A stretch of 64,000 nt of DNA from Dryocosmus kuriphilus. Its lineage: Eukaryota > Arthropoda > Insecta > Hymenoptera > Cynipidae. Positions 1 through 11,600 of the stretch are shown here, piece after piece. The stretch spans positions 25,144,983-25,208,982 of the forward strand of contig CM076191.1 of assembly GCA_038277395.1 (NCBI GenBank), read 5' to 3'. A program made the translations under genes and the position numbers. The notes under the pieces are model-generated. The model saw nothing but the letters and a program-made list of their open reading frames with translations. It searched no databases and was not told the DNA's origin. Within the stretch, counting starts at the first letter, position 1, and each line of letters starts with the position of its first letter.

Positions 1-433
1 TATACTGGAAATTCATCCAGAAAGACTAGAAGAAAAATTTATAAAGTGCATGCGCTTTTTACATTATCGGGTATTTGTCATACTTATGTAATTTTCGGGT
101 AACTTGAAAGAACAATTGATAATTTCAGAATTGAAAAAATGAATCTATACCCTAACAATTGCAGATCTGCAGCTCTGGTTACTTTGAAATATATAAAGAA
201 AATTTGATAATTCTAAGATTGGACTTATTGTTTGCTGTTGATATATTATTCGTAATAATGGCCTCGGACTTAATATTTAACAGATTGAAATCTTCCATGT
301 AATTTTGCGTAATTTTTTAATATAACCAGATTGAACTATACAAAGTTCTTACTAAATGATATTTTTTTGAAAATAAGTATTGAATTACAGTCATTATGAG
401 AGATAAAACGATGATACATACATAGAATTATTG
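1..433. other. AT-rich DNA, no feature seen
   Basis: No open frame of note, no tandem repeat and no recognised element in this stretch. Base composition is uniformly AT-rich like most of contig 1. Confidence 0.6.
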
Positions 434-1393
434 CTACAAACGTAAAAATCGTTTGTAGTTTCTCATTTAAAAAAGAGAATTGTTGTGAATCGATTTTTTT
501 CAATTGACTGAATTTTATTTGAGGATTTCAAGATCAATATAAAAACTAAAACCTATTTATTGATACTACAATAAACTACAAACGAAAAAAACACTGATAA
601 TCTTACAAAATTATTTAATATCTTGGAAATTTATTGTTTTAAATAATCCTACGCACTCTTTTTGTACCACTATTAGCACTTCAAAATAATTAACTATACT
701 ACATGCATCTGCATAGTATGTAGATAAAAATAAGAAGAAAAGAGAAATTTTTTACTCTTAAATCACTACAAACGCACTAGAGGGCATTTGATAGAGCAAT
801 TTATAGTCTTCGATGCGTTCTTCATTTCATACAATCGTTTGTAGTATACAATTCTTGACGTATGGTAGCCGTTGCTATGGTAACCGTTGTCAAAGTAACC
901 GTTGTCAAAGCAACCATTGTCATAGTAACCGTTGTCATAGTTACTGTTGCTATAGTAACCGTTGCTATGGTAACCGTTGTCATAAACTACAAACGACATA
1001 GAATCTAAGGACCATAATTGTTTTAAAAGCATCGACTTCCTAAACACTAGATTTTCATTCTTTCATCACTGATAATAGTTCAACAGTCACTATAAACATC
1101 TGAATTTTACTACAATCCATTACATCGTTTGTAGTTTTAGAATAAGTGTTATTCAATGATTTAAAATCTCGTTATTGGAACAGTCTCGCTAAAATTCAAG
1201 AAAATATCAACCAAAATAATATTTTTGTTGTTGTTACTACAATCAACTACAATCAATTTAGAACTTATTCCAAAACTATTTAGCTTGTTATTACCGATAT
1301 TTTTTTGTTTAAACACTGTCAATGAGGTTTTCTCAGTAACTGATAGGACTACAAAAAAATGCACTGTACTACATTTATTAGTATCGTTTGTAG
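434..1393. repeat. Cluster of inverted ACTACAAACG motifs
   Basis: The motif ACTACAAACG, or its core CTACAAACG, occurs eight times in under 1 kb: forward at 434, 575, 765 and 986, and as its reverse complement at 450, 836, 1126 and 1385. The first pair makes a perfect hairpin (434-458) with a 7-base loop. Copies at 765/836 and 986/1126 also face each other. Related weaker copies (CTACAATCA) lie near 1236-1258. This looks like ends of small foldback or MITE-type units; family unknown. Confidence 0.6.
865..984. repeat. 15-bp minisatellite, eight units
   Basis: Eight consecutive 15-bp units with consensus GTAACCGTTGTCATA or GTAACCGTTGCTATG fill exactly 120 bp. Because 15 is a multiple of three, all frames give pentapeptide repeats, for example NGYYD-type on the minus strand (766-1047) and CYGNR-type on the plus strand (813-1001). 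I see no promoter or conserved domain and treat these frames as by-products of the repeat. It lies between inverted ACTACAAACG motifs (836-845 and 986-995). Confidence 0.85.
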
Positions 1394-1443
1394 GTAAAAT
1401 AGGTTTAAAAAAAAATAGTTTTTTTTTTTAAAGCGGGTTCCAG

Positions 1444-2319
1444 CGTGATAGAGCTGAAGATGAAGAGGAGATTCTAATAATAGGGGGAGACTGGAATGCA
1501 AGAATAGGGGAAAAAGGGAGTGTTTACGTAGATGGAAAGTATAACGAGAGAAGGACAAAAGACTATGCTCTTAATAAGGAGGAAAAGGAACTATTAGGCT
1601 TAGTGTAAGAAAGGGGTTGGTATATATTGAATGGAAATAAGAAAGGAGATGAGAAAGGGGAATTTACGTACATAAGAGCCAATACATCTACAGTAATAGA
1701 TTACGTTACTATCAATACAGAAGGATGGAAGAATATTAAAAGAATGAAGATACAGTCTAGAGTGGAATCGGATCATCAACCGTTAGCTGTGTGTCTAAAA
1801 AGTAGAATAAATAAAGAAAAGAGAACATCGGGGGGAGAAGTAGTAGAGAAAGAAGTGTGGACGGAAGAAACAAGGAATGAATATAGAGAAAGGACAGGAA
1901 AATTAGAATATGAGAAGGTAGAGTTATTAGAGGAGTGGGAAGAATTATTAAAGAAAAAGGTGAAAAAGGCTAGGAAAGTAAAAAGGATAAAAATTAGGAG
2001 GGAAAAGGATAAAAACTGGCCAAATCCATGGTGGGATAGTGAATGTAGAAAAAAGAAAAAGGAAGTTAAAAAAGCGTATAAGAACGGGAAAAAGGGAACG
2101 GAAGCAAATTCGAATTATGTAAAGATTAGGAAAGAGTATACAGATTTATGTAAGAGAAAGGAGGAAAAGAAGCAAAAAGAAATAGAGGAAGAAATTAGTA
2201 GGATTAAAACGGAGGGCGAGGCGTGGAAATTTATAAATAAAATGAGAAAGGGAAAAGAGGGAATAAGTGTCAAGTTAAAATTGAAGAGTGGAGGAGACAT
2301 TTCAAAGAAATGTCTATAG
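1444..2319 (+). pseudogene. LINE pol fragment 1: endonuclease C-terminus and linker
   Basis: The frame starting at 1444 reads through GGDWNA (1483-1500), the endonuclease core strand with catalytic Asp and Asn, then a TAA stop at 1606-1608, then the FTYI...VIDYV segment and SDHQPLAV (1768 onward), whose Asp-His pair closes the APE active site. Thus two of the catalytic motifs remain, but the N-terminal Glu motif is absent. After the endonuclease comes a Lys/Glu-rich linker (about 1800-2270), usual between endonuclease and reverse transcriptase. The frame ends in TAG at 2317-2319, where reading continues in a different frame. One stop and one frameshift in this piece make it non-functional. 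Confidence 0.85.
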
Positions 2320-3324
2320 GTTCAGATGAAAAGAAGACAGATGACTGGCAGAGAATGATAAGAGAGGAAAACGATGAGGAGCTAGGGGATGAAGAGATAG
2401 AAGTGCAATTGAATAGGCTAAAGAAAGGGAAGGCAGGAGTAAGTGATGGGCTAAGTAATGAGGTATGGTTTTACAGCAGTGGAGAAACGAGAGGGAAATT
2501 GAAAGAGGTGATGAAAAGGGTTTAGAGAGGGGAGGGATTTCCGGATGAGTGGAGGGAAGGTTTGATAACACCAATATACAAGAAAGGAGATAAAGAGAAG
2601 GCTGATAATTATAGGGGGATAATACTACTGAATACGGTGTACAAGGTATATGCGATGGTTCTGACAGAAAGGTTAAAGATGGAGGCAGAAGTCAAAGGGA
2701 TACTACCGGAGAATCAGGCAGGATTTAGAGAGGCCAGAAGTACGATGGAAAAACATATATATACTACAACATGTAGTAGAGGAAGAGACGGAAAGAAAAG
2801 GGGGAAAACGATGTGCGTTCTTCGTAGATTTAAAGGCCGCGTTCCCATCGATAAATAGGAAAAAATTGTGGGAGGTAATGAAGAAAAGGGCAATAAATGA
2901 CTGTTTAATAGAAAAGGTAAGGGAAATTTACAAGGAAACCAGGGATAGGGTTAGAGTGGGAAAAGAAACATCAAAGGAGTTCTGGACAGAGCTAGGGTTG
3001 AGACAGGGCTGCCCACTGAGCCCACTGCTATTTGCAGTGTTTATGGCGGACATGGAAGAGGAGTTTAAGAAAGGATTAGAAGGGGGAGTATTAGTAGGGA
3101 GGAAAAGATTTTGGTCTCTGGCATACGCAGATGATATTGTGTTACTTGCTAGGGAGATAGATGTCTTGAGAAGCATGATGACAAGATTAGAGAGATATCT
3201 GCAGGAAAAGAACCTAATACTGAATGTAAAAAAGTCCAAGGTAATGGTTTTCGGAAAAGGAGGTGGGAAAAGGAAAAAAATAGAGACGAATGGCAATGGA
3301 GAGGAGAAAGTGTTGAAGAAATAG
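2310..3324 (+). pseudogene. LINE pol fragment 2: reverse transcriptase domain
   Basis: This holds the reverse transcriptase fingers and palm. Frame 3 (2310-2858) carries TPIYKKGDK and NYRGIILLN, with an in-frame TAG at 2523-2525, and ENQAGFR near 2710. Around 2760-2815 the reading shifts to frame 1, giving FVDLKAAFPSI (motif A Asp) and then LRQGCPLSPLLF (2998 onward). The catalytic motif C, YADDIVLLA, begins at 3124 and is intact. Frame 1 stops at 3324. The catalytic Asp residues survive but one stop and at least two shifts break the gene. RT of this type copies element RNA at a nicked chromosomal target. Confidence 0.92.
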
Positions 3325-3379
3325 AAGAGTTTTTTTACTTAGGATTTTTTTTAAGAAAAATGGGAACATTAGAGGGCAT

Positions 3380-4236
3380 GTGAAGGAAAGAGTAAAAAGA
3401 GCAACGGTAGTCATGGAGAAGGTGTGGGGAATAGGAGAGAAATTATTCAGAGATGATTTCAAGAGAAGAATGAGAATGTATGAGGCGTTAGTGATGAGTG
3501 TTTTGTGGAAATTTGGGGGTGGAGGGAATACGAGGAAGTGGAAAGACTGCATGAAAAATTTATTAGATGGACGCTGGGTCTAGATAGAAGCACGCCATGG
3601 TGCATAGTATTGAAAGAGGTAGATAATGAAAAAATTAAGATAAGAGCAGGGAACAGAGCATGCAAGTTTGAAGAAAAAGCCTCGGAAAGTAATGGAAGAA
3701 TGATTGTTAAAGCATGTTTAGAAGAGAGAGAATTAAGATTAGGGGGGAGAAAAGGATTAGAAGAAAGAGAAAGGTACCTAAATAGGAATGGTTGGTCAAG
3801 GGAATTAGTGAGGAGAGAACACATAATGGGAATAAAAGTACAACAAAACTGGATGAATAGAGATAGAGAGGTACTAAGGCAAGTGATTGAAAATAAAATA
3901 AAAGAAGCAAAATATAATGAAAAGTATGTCTGGATAAAAGTAGAGGGTATAGAAAAATATTTGGAGAATAAGGGGGAAAGAGGATCGCAGAAACTGATCG
4001 CGAGAGCAAGATGTGGGAACACGGAGGAATGGAACAAGTACTGGGTAAAAGAAGAAGAAAGAAAATGCATGATATGTGAGAGAGGTAGAGCAACTTTTAA
4101 GGACTGGTTAGAAGATTGTGAAAAAGTAGAAAAAGGTTGCATGACAATGGGAAAGATATGGAATGAAAAGGGAAAGGTGGAGGCGGTGGTGTGGTTGAGA
4201 TATCTCGATAAAATGAATATAAAGAGAGGAGATTGA
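3380..4236 (+). pseudogene. LINE pol fragment 3: thumb and C-terminal region
   Basis: Two overlapping frames (3380-3583 in frame 2, 3505-4236 in frame 1) continue the polyprotein with one frameshift between them. The long second frame is rich in Arg, Lys and Glu and ends with CMICERGRATFKDWLEDC (from about 4065), which resembles the Cys/His cluster at the C-terminus of many insect I/jockey-group polymerases. The usual His is replaced by Lys or Asp here, so the zinc knuckle is probably damaged. A TGA at 4234-4236 ends the reading, about 320 bp before the element's 3' end. Confidence 0.8.
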
Positions 4237-4560
4237 CGTGTAAGGGGGAAGGGATAAGGAGAGAAAAATTTTAAATATGTAATTTATAAGCTAATTATAC
4301 TATATTATGTTTTAGAATGTTAAATAGAATTAAAAACTTGCGAGCGAAATGGCACAAAAACTGGCGAGCGAAAAGGCAATACGAATAGAGGCAATACGTG
4401 GAAAGAATGAATGGTATTAACAGAATGGAGTTAGAGTAGACAATAGTTGTAAGAATTTGTAATTAATGTAAATATTATACATGTAATCTTCGATGTAGCA
4501 GACTCTGTCAGCATGTTTCTGGGCCATGATGGCCAAAATAAAACATCTTATACTACTACT

Positions 4561-5488
4561 TAAAAGTTTCACGATTTTTAAATATTTTAAATAGTGCAAG
4601 GTAGAAAAGATAGAGAAGTAGGTATTTTCAACTTTTGGTTTAAACATTTTTTATTTAGAATTTACTCTGAATAAGCAATCTGTAACTTTGAATATTTCGA
4701 GTTCAAATTTTTACCAACTCAAATTATGCTGCGCAATAAGGCGTGCATATGGAATAAAAACATCCTAAAATATATAAACTTATCGAGTTCTTTTTTAGTC
4801 CGCACTTGAAGAGAAGAAGGGGAAGTTCCAGGAGGAAAGGAGAAAAAGGTGAATTCTTTTGAAAAAGGGAAAATAGTGGAATCTAGAATATTTAATGATG
4901 CAAGACAAAACAATATCCCCTTTATGCGTACAATCTTTCTCAGAAGGAGATCAATTTGTGTTGTCTTACAAAATAAAAGAGAAAACAGAGAAACAAATAA
5001 AAGAAAGATAAGTTGATCTTTCCTGTGGAATCTTTTCCATTGAATAGTGAAGACCCTTTGGATTTCTCTATTAAAGAAGCTTTAAAATGTCGGTGCGCTT
5101 CGAGGAAGAGGTAAAAGGACAAGTTGAAGGATGGGTAGAAAGACTTATTTCTCTGGAACATCAAGTTGCAGACACAAGCTGTTTCAAAGTATATCGGAAA
5201 GTGCCTTCGTCCCAGAGATGGGAGGTTCTCGAGAGGCGCATGACAGTTAAGATCTTGGAAGGTCGTTAAAGTTGAGCAGGAACGAGCTTCCGGCGGCCGT
5301 ATGATTTTCACTGTGAAACAGCCTGTACGAGCCATGCATCCGGTACCCGATTTGGATTATGGAGTCGTGCGTTTGCGCGAATAGACGCCGCCATAAAAGA
5401 TACTCGTAAAACGCGATACCTCCGTGCTACGCGGAAATAGGACCTAATACCAAATCGATAGTAAATATTGATTGGTATCCTCCTACAG

Positions 5489-5490
<2 letters not shown>
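4561..5490. other. No gene seen; GC-richer patch near 5150-5450
   Basis: Mostly AT-rich. Between about 5150 and 5450 the sequence is richer in G, C and CpG, and short open frames on both strands (minus 4940-5335, plus 5087-5269) come from this composition. I recognise no protein family. It could hold an exon or promoter of an unannotated gene, but nothing in the sequence proves it. Confidence 0.4.

Positions 5491-5491
<1 letters not shown>

Positions 5492-5551
<60 letters not shown>
5492..5551. repeat. (AT)30 dinucleotide microsatellite
   Basis: Sixty consecutive bases of alternating A and T. The open frames across it (YIYIYI peptides on both strands) are artefacts of the repeat. Confidence 0.97.
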
Positions 5552-5553
<2 letters not shown>

Positions 5554-8500
5554 CCATAGCATTCTCGGATTTGATTTCTTTTACGATCCAGAAAATACAG
5601 GATGCGCTCATTTCGCATACCTTTTCATCCTACTAGTTGGAATTGGCCGTAATTCCTGGCAATGAAATGGCACCGTTTTTATTTTTTTTTATTTTCTAAC
5701 ATTGGTCTGATTAAAAAGCGTCCTGCCACGAAGGGCAAAAAATTTGTCGCTGTGGCAGAAAAGTCTCCTAACTACCTATGAGCCGCGGAGACCTCGTAGC
5801 ACATCCTCACCTTCTCTTTCCCACGGCAAATCAATTTGCTACGTTTGCAAGTTTTCCTTGCCAACTCACGACGATCATTAGATAGTTTCATGTTTACTAA
5901 AACTCGTAAAAAATGTTGTTTTAAAAATAATTTCATGTTTTATAAGATTATATAAAAATTATTTGTGAATTAAAACATACTTCATTTTTTAAAAACATGA
6001 TTTTCATATACTATTCTCAGTTTAAGATTTTAAATTTCAAAACCGTAAACACTACATATTTCTCCAATTTGAATGCAAACTCTGAATCATTAATTAATTC
6101 TTGAAAATCAGCTAAGTTTCCAGGCTTTAATTTTCTTAATCAGCATAGAAATTCCAAAGCAGGGGCAAAAATAATACTAGAAAGTTATTTCTCCACTTTT
6201 AAAATCTCTAATGTTGCATCGTCAGAGAAAATGAGCTCTGTGTGAAAGTTTCAAGAATACTTGACATGGAATTTCATTATTAGAGAAATTACCGAACTTC
6301 GACGAAAGAATTCGTAATAAACGCTTTGAGAAGGAAAAGAGTGGAAAAGAATTTTGTAAACAGTAATCACTCGAGAAAGCATAGCATCCTTACTGAAGCA
6401 CGATGTACCCATTATCTACGAAAGTTGTAACCTCCTAATGGGTCCATCATGCGGATATTACATCAAGCTTGTAATACTTGTGTTGATAGCATCTGCAGTG
6501 TCCTGGTTTATTATGTTGAAAATACTAAGGTATAAAATACAGAGAATGTTATATTTAGTAACTAAAAAAACAAACAATAATATCTAACATTCTTGATCTA
6601 CTGGTCGCAAATTAATGCTCTAAAGGCAATAAAATACTTAGTCTGTGAAAAAATCTCTTTAGCTCCGCAGAGTATTATTGCAAAGAGTTATTGGAAAGGC
6701 ATTATAAGTTGATTCCGTGAAAAAAATTGAACCCATTCATGGAAAAATAGTGAAGCTGTACATTTGCTTATAAATTGTTCCAACAATTAACAGTTGTTGT
6801 CAATTTTCGAGGTATAATAGCAAGAAATCATCGAAAAGACTGTTTTAATTGATTCCGTAAAAAATTGAGCCTCTTCACTGGAAAATAGTCAAACTTTGCA
6901 TTTTTTAACTAAAAATTGTTTAAATAATTAATAATTATGTTGTCAATTTGCAAAGTATTATTGCGAAAATTCACTGACAAGACTTTTTTAGATGACTCCG
7001 CGAAAAAAAAATTCAACATATTCATTGGAAACTAGTCAAACTATGCATTTGTTCATAAAATTTTCTAAATAATAAAAAACTGTTATTAATAATTTGAAAA
7101 TTATCATAGCAAGCAGTCATCAGAACAATATTTTTTTAGTTGATTTCGTGAAGCAAAGTTCAGGACACTCGTTGAAACATAGTGAAAATGTAAATTCGTA
7201 TATAAACATTTTTTTTTAAATCGCTAAATAGCATCTGTTTTAAATTAGTTTTAGCCGAACATTAATTATTCTCAGATTTTATACAAAAAATATGGATTTT
7301 GAAGAGTTAAACGTTGCGAATCACTGAAAAATTACTTTTAATCATTAATTTATTTAGAACATTATATAAAATTTTTTTAATTTATCCTAATCCACTGGAA
7401 ATTATTGACAGATAGTTTTCGTATTGATATAAGGCCCTTCCTAATATATCTGATAATCTAATAAAAATTTCACTTCTGAAAAGTTTTTAAAAAAAGTTAC
7501 AACTTTACTGTTAAAAAAAAAAAATTTTGAAGTTTTTTTCAAAAATCGCTGACCACCGTTTTGTTTGAAATTCTATAAGCTTTTATTTTTAAAAAAAGAA
7601 TGTTAAAATCGAATAAAAATTGCAGGCTGAAAATTGATTTTATCCACAGAAACTTTTTTTACCACACTGTGCAACGTTTCGGTACCAGAGCAGCGCTGGT
7701 ACCGAAATGGAAAGAAATTCAACTACCGCAGCTTCATAAAACAAGTAACATTTTTTTGAAAGTTATATGATGATCTTATATCCTTAGATGAGTACCAAAA
7801 CGTTGGTAAGATTTAGGTTTTTATACTGAAATCTTTTAGAATCTTTTAAAAGTCCAAACGAAGTCGTCACTCTATCCTATATAATTTTGAATATTCTGAC
7901 GTAAAACGAATAAGAAAAAATAGCGTTTAAATTGACCAAAAAGTATAAACTAAGTTAAAGTAACGAAGGTTCGGATAAATGAGGTTTTCTTTAATAGTAA
8001 AAGATACTGTTTAAAAAGTGGAAGCGCTAAAAGGTAGATAAATATTACGAGAGAAAGGCGAAGCAGTGAATCTGTCTAAACTTTAAAGCTTCACCATTTT
8101 CTCGAAATAGTCACAATTTTTTTTTCTGTAACGCTATCCTTTTTTGAAGCAATTCTTGTTAAGTCCCCTCAAAAAAAGCTAATAAAAAACTTTAATTATA
8201 TCGAATTTAGGGTCAAAATGATGATAAATTTGTTTTTTAACATTTTATAAAACCATTAATAAAACATAAATTTTTCTAAAAATATTTTCTTTTCTATTAT
8301 CACCAATATATTAATTTTGAACCTAATAAAAATTTTGCGTTTTTAAAACTAGATAAAAATTGCCACTCGTTTCAATGGGACCTCATGCATTTGTTTTATA
8401 AATTCGCCTTTCACTAAAATTCGCTTTAATTGCTCTATTTTTTAACACATACATATTTTTTCCGAGCTTTCAATCTGACACAGTAATCCGTCTAATGATT

Positions 8501-8639
8501 AAACAGAGAGAGAATGAGCGAGCGAAACGTGAGATAATTAGTTTCATGTGATCCCGGTGTCATGCAAACACTAAACAGCCATTCATTCACTTTGGTTCCA
8601 GTATTAATAATTTGAAATGCAGTGTGATACAAGTGAGCC
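5552..8639. other. AT-rich DNA without a recognisable gene
   Basis: No open frame above 60 codons and no recognisable protein motif. The one structure I can support is the decayed tandem array at 6669-7220, listed separately. Confidence 0.6.
6669..7220. repeat. Decayed tandem array, ~143-bp unit, four copies
   Basis: Four successive blocks share ordered landmarks: a GTATTATTGC-like start (6669, 6809, 6952, 7097), a GATTCCGTGAAAA-like middle (6711, 6851, 6994, 7142), then a CATTGGAAAATAGTCAAAC-like part. The middle landmarks are 140, 143 and 148 bp apart. Units are strongly diverged, so this is an old array that a standard tandem-repeat filter could miss. Confidence 0.7.
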
Positions 8640-11600
8640 TGAGGCACAGCTAAAGCATATATGTGGGACATTATTTCTCAACTTCCTCAAATTTTTAAAT
8701 CATGTCTTCCGATCTTCTTCATATTTTGAGAATTTGTTTACCTATCCAATAGTAATTCGCCACTAAACTTACAGACTTTTATTGCCACCCTTTTTCAAAA
8801 TACAGGGGGTGATATTTCCACTCCTAACGTCCATACCGGTATTTTCAAACGGCCGTAACTTCCTTTCTATAAAAGCGATTTAATCTTCTATGAGTGATTT
8901 CGAAAGGGCTTTCGACGTTCTTTCATTCTACTGAATTTATTTTTAAAAATTGTTTAATTTTGTTTGTCCTTTGAACACTTTTTATTTTTGTTTAAACTAC
9001 ACAGAAAAAACTAAGAGCAATCTTCACCCGAATTTCGAAGTAAAGATTAACTGCAACAAAAATTACCCTATGGTGCTAATCTTTATCCTGACGTCTTGGG
9101 TATTCTTCTGTCTTTACCCACGTATGAGAGTAACTGGCAATGTTAACCTCTAAGGCCTGGAAGACTGAATTCGACAGATTTATTTTGTGGTAGACAGTTA
9201 ATTTACAAAAGTGATGGTTAATTTGCCAGTGAACGTAAATAATTAGTATACAGGCATTTCTATGATGTTACGAATCTAAACGCTTGCCTTTTACGTTTGT
9301 AAACACTAAGGTTTTGGATCGCTGCACATGACAGTTACTCCCAACTCACAGTAATTTTTTGTTTTTACCAATGCAAACAGGTAACAAATGAGAGATTACT
9401 CCCTACCGAGATTAATATTCATCTTCTACCCATACCAGCAGGTAAAAACATAAAGTTACCTACAACAAAATCTAATCTTAGTTTTTTCTATGTAATTTTA
9501 AAAGAAATATTGACTTTTTTCCAATAAAATCCTATAAGAATATTATGGAACTCCTACTGGTATCGGATATATAGGGTTCGAATGGAGGAAATCCCTCGCC
9601 TCTGCCCTCATATATAACCTGTTCCCACTAAACTTTTGTATGTTTACACAATTTAAAAAAAATATATTATTTATGGAAAAACAAAATCTGTAAAATATTT
9701 TTCAGAAAGTTTCAAGTAAGACAGTTATCAATTTTCAAGTTATAGTATTATAAACAATTAAATTTTTACTAAAATTGACATAGTTGCAGGTAGATATCTC
9801 AACATCTATTGGAACGAAAAATTAAAAAAAAAAATGAAAAATGTGTTTCAGGACACTTACTCCACACAGGAGAAAAATATTTTTCGATCGAGCTAAATCT
9901 ATTATTTACGCAAAAGTATAAGTAACAAAATCACAAATAACAATTTATACTTTTGTATAAAAAAAAAGTTTTGGATAAACTTCCGAAAACGAGATACCTC
10001 GAACTGCTTTGAAACCTGGTATACTTACGTAATTTGACCTTCCTGACCCCCCACCAAACACTGGAAGGGGGTAGGGGTGTGACTGAAAGTCTTTTTGTGA
10101 CCAGTCACAGAAGTGCACACACACTAACCCATTGAAACGGTTCGAAACGTCCCAGCATATACATTGAAATGAGTGGGAGAGAGAAGCGTAAAACCTAAAA
10201 GATCAAGACGAAAAACGGAGATAAAATTAAGAGCTAAAGCAACGAGAATATTCATGCGAAAATATATATAGGTCACCCAGGCCAGTGGGCAAAATCGATA
10301 ACTGCGTACGCATCACAAGATCTGAAAGAAGGGAGAACAGTGGGACCAAAGCGAACTGGTATCATTCTAGAATCAGGACGATCGAGAACTCACTCTTTGC
10401 TGAACCGAAGATCAGAACGGTGAACTTGTGAAATCGCTCACATCCACGGATAGGAGACCGCTTTCCTTAGCAAAGGAATAATTAGTTCTCAATTAAAAGT
10501 TTCACGAGAGCATCCAGGAACCAATAAAGATAAACCAGTGAACTCACTATTATCCTCAATTTTGTGTCACCCTTTCCTTGAGTCTCTGGGTCTCGGGACG
10601 TGTTTCTCTCAAGCTAAAGTTCTCTTTCTACCAAGCATTTGACCTGGAAATCGAGAATGCACTCTTCAATTGAGGAACACGATTTGAGATTTGCAACGCA
10701 CTAAGAAGAGGTAGGGAAATTCTGCTCTAATTTGATACTGAAAAACGACTAAGTTGAACCAAGTTGAGTTTTCAACCAGGCATCCGATCTGGAAATCGCA
10801 CAACTTGAATTCTAAAGGTCGGAATATCAGAAAAATATCGAATCAGAGTATATCATGTTGCCTGTCCATAAGTCTGGAAGCTCTATGGCTATAAATTGGT
10901 CCAGAATTAGAATTCAGACTGGGACACAGGCTTCATGAAACCAATATTGAGTAACGCGTTTCTTTGTTAGGAAACCGGGTTGTCTGAAGAATTGTAACGC
11001 GTTTCTTTGTTAGGAAACTAAGACGAAATTCTTCCCAGACATTGCACTTAGTCTGGAGAAAACGAAGTTTTAGTTAACGTGAGTAAAGTGAAAGAGAAAA
11101 TTTAACAGAGACCCTGGATGTTCTAAAATATGAGAGGAAGTTAGGGTCAAGTATCAGTTAAATTAAAAGGGCTCAAAGTCAATATTGATCCACACGCAAA
11201 CTCATCTGCGCTCTTGTGGTCCCACAACACACATTTCATAAATAAAGAAAGCTGGAAGGGTAATGGCTGAAAACCGCTCACGCTTACACTTTATAGAATC
11301 GTCCGTGTTTATCGAATCGAGATCCAGGGAGAATTTCATTTCTAAAGAATTTGTAGTTGCAAACTATTTTAAATTTTGAGATCTGCGCGTAAAGCCTAGC
11401 ATTGTCACTTAAACAATTGGGGACGAAGCTCCTATCCTCATCCCCAGGGTATCCTTACTGTTCCAATTTAACGAAAGGGTGGTAAGGGCTAGTTTTAATG
11501 TCCTACCAACACTCGATGCGATTTGTCTTGTCGGCTTCGATTTGTTGAACAGGCCACAGTAAAGGCAGATTGAACAAAAGCCCTCAGAGATTGTCAATAT

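Larger units (their letters stand above)
1440..4560 (+). mobile_element. 5'-truncated non-LTR retrotransposon (LINE, jockey/R1-like)
   Basis: A single plus-strand element carries, in order, the end of an APE-type endonuclease, a reverse transcriptase and a cysteine-containing C-terminal region, followed by an AT-rich 3' untranslated region to about 4560. The beginning (ORF1 and the endonuclease N-terminus) is missing; homology starts abruptly after a T-run at 1422-1431, as expected for 5' truncation during target-primed reverse transcription. The 3' region contains the palindrome GGCCATGATGGCC (4522-4534), an AATAAA at 4538-4543 and a short TAC-TAC-TAC end. I could not delimit a target-site duplication. 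Clade assignment within the I/jockey group is from motif appearance only. Confidence 0.88.

Noticed and set aside
3459..4142. 227-codon minus-strand frame opposite the LINE C-terminus
   Set aside because: Shadow of the purine-rich LINE coding strand; no domain.
5308..5665. YIYIYI-containing frames on both strands
   Set aside because: Translation of the (AT)n microsatellite.
8705..8715. TCTTCCGATCT, identical to the end of a common sequencing adapter
   Set aside because: The reverse complement of the opposite terminal inverted repeat (near 12895-12920) has TCATGTCTTTCGATCGTCTTC at the matching place, so the string belongs to the element.
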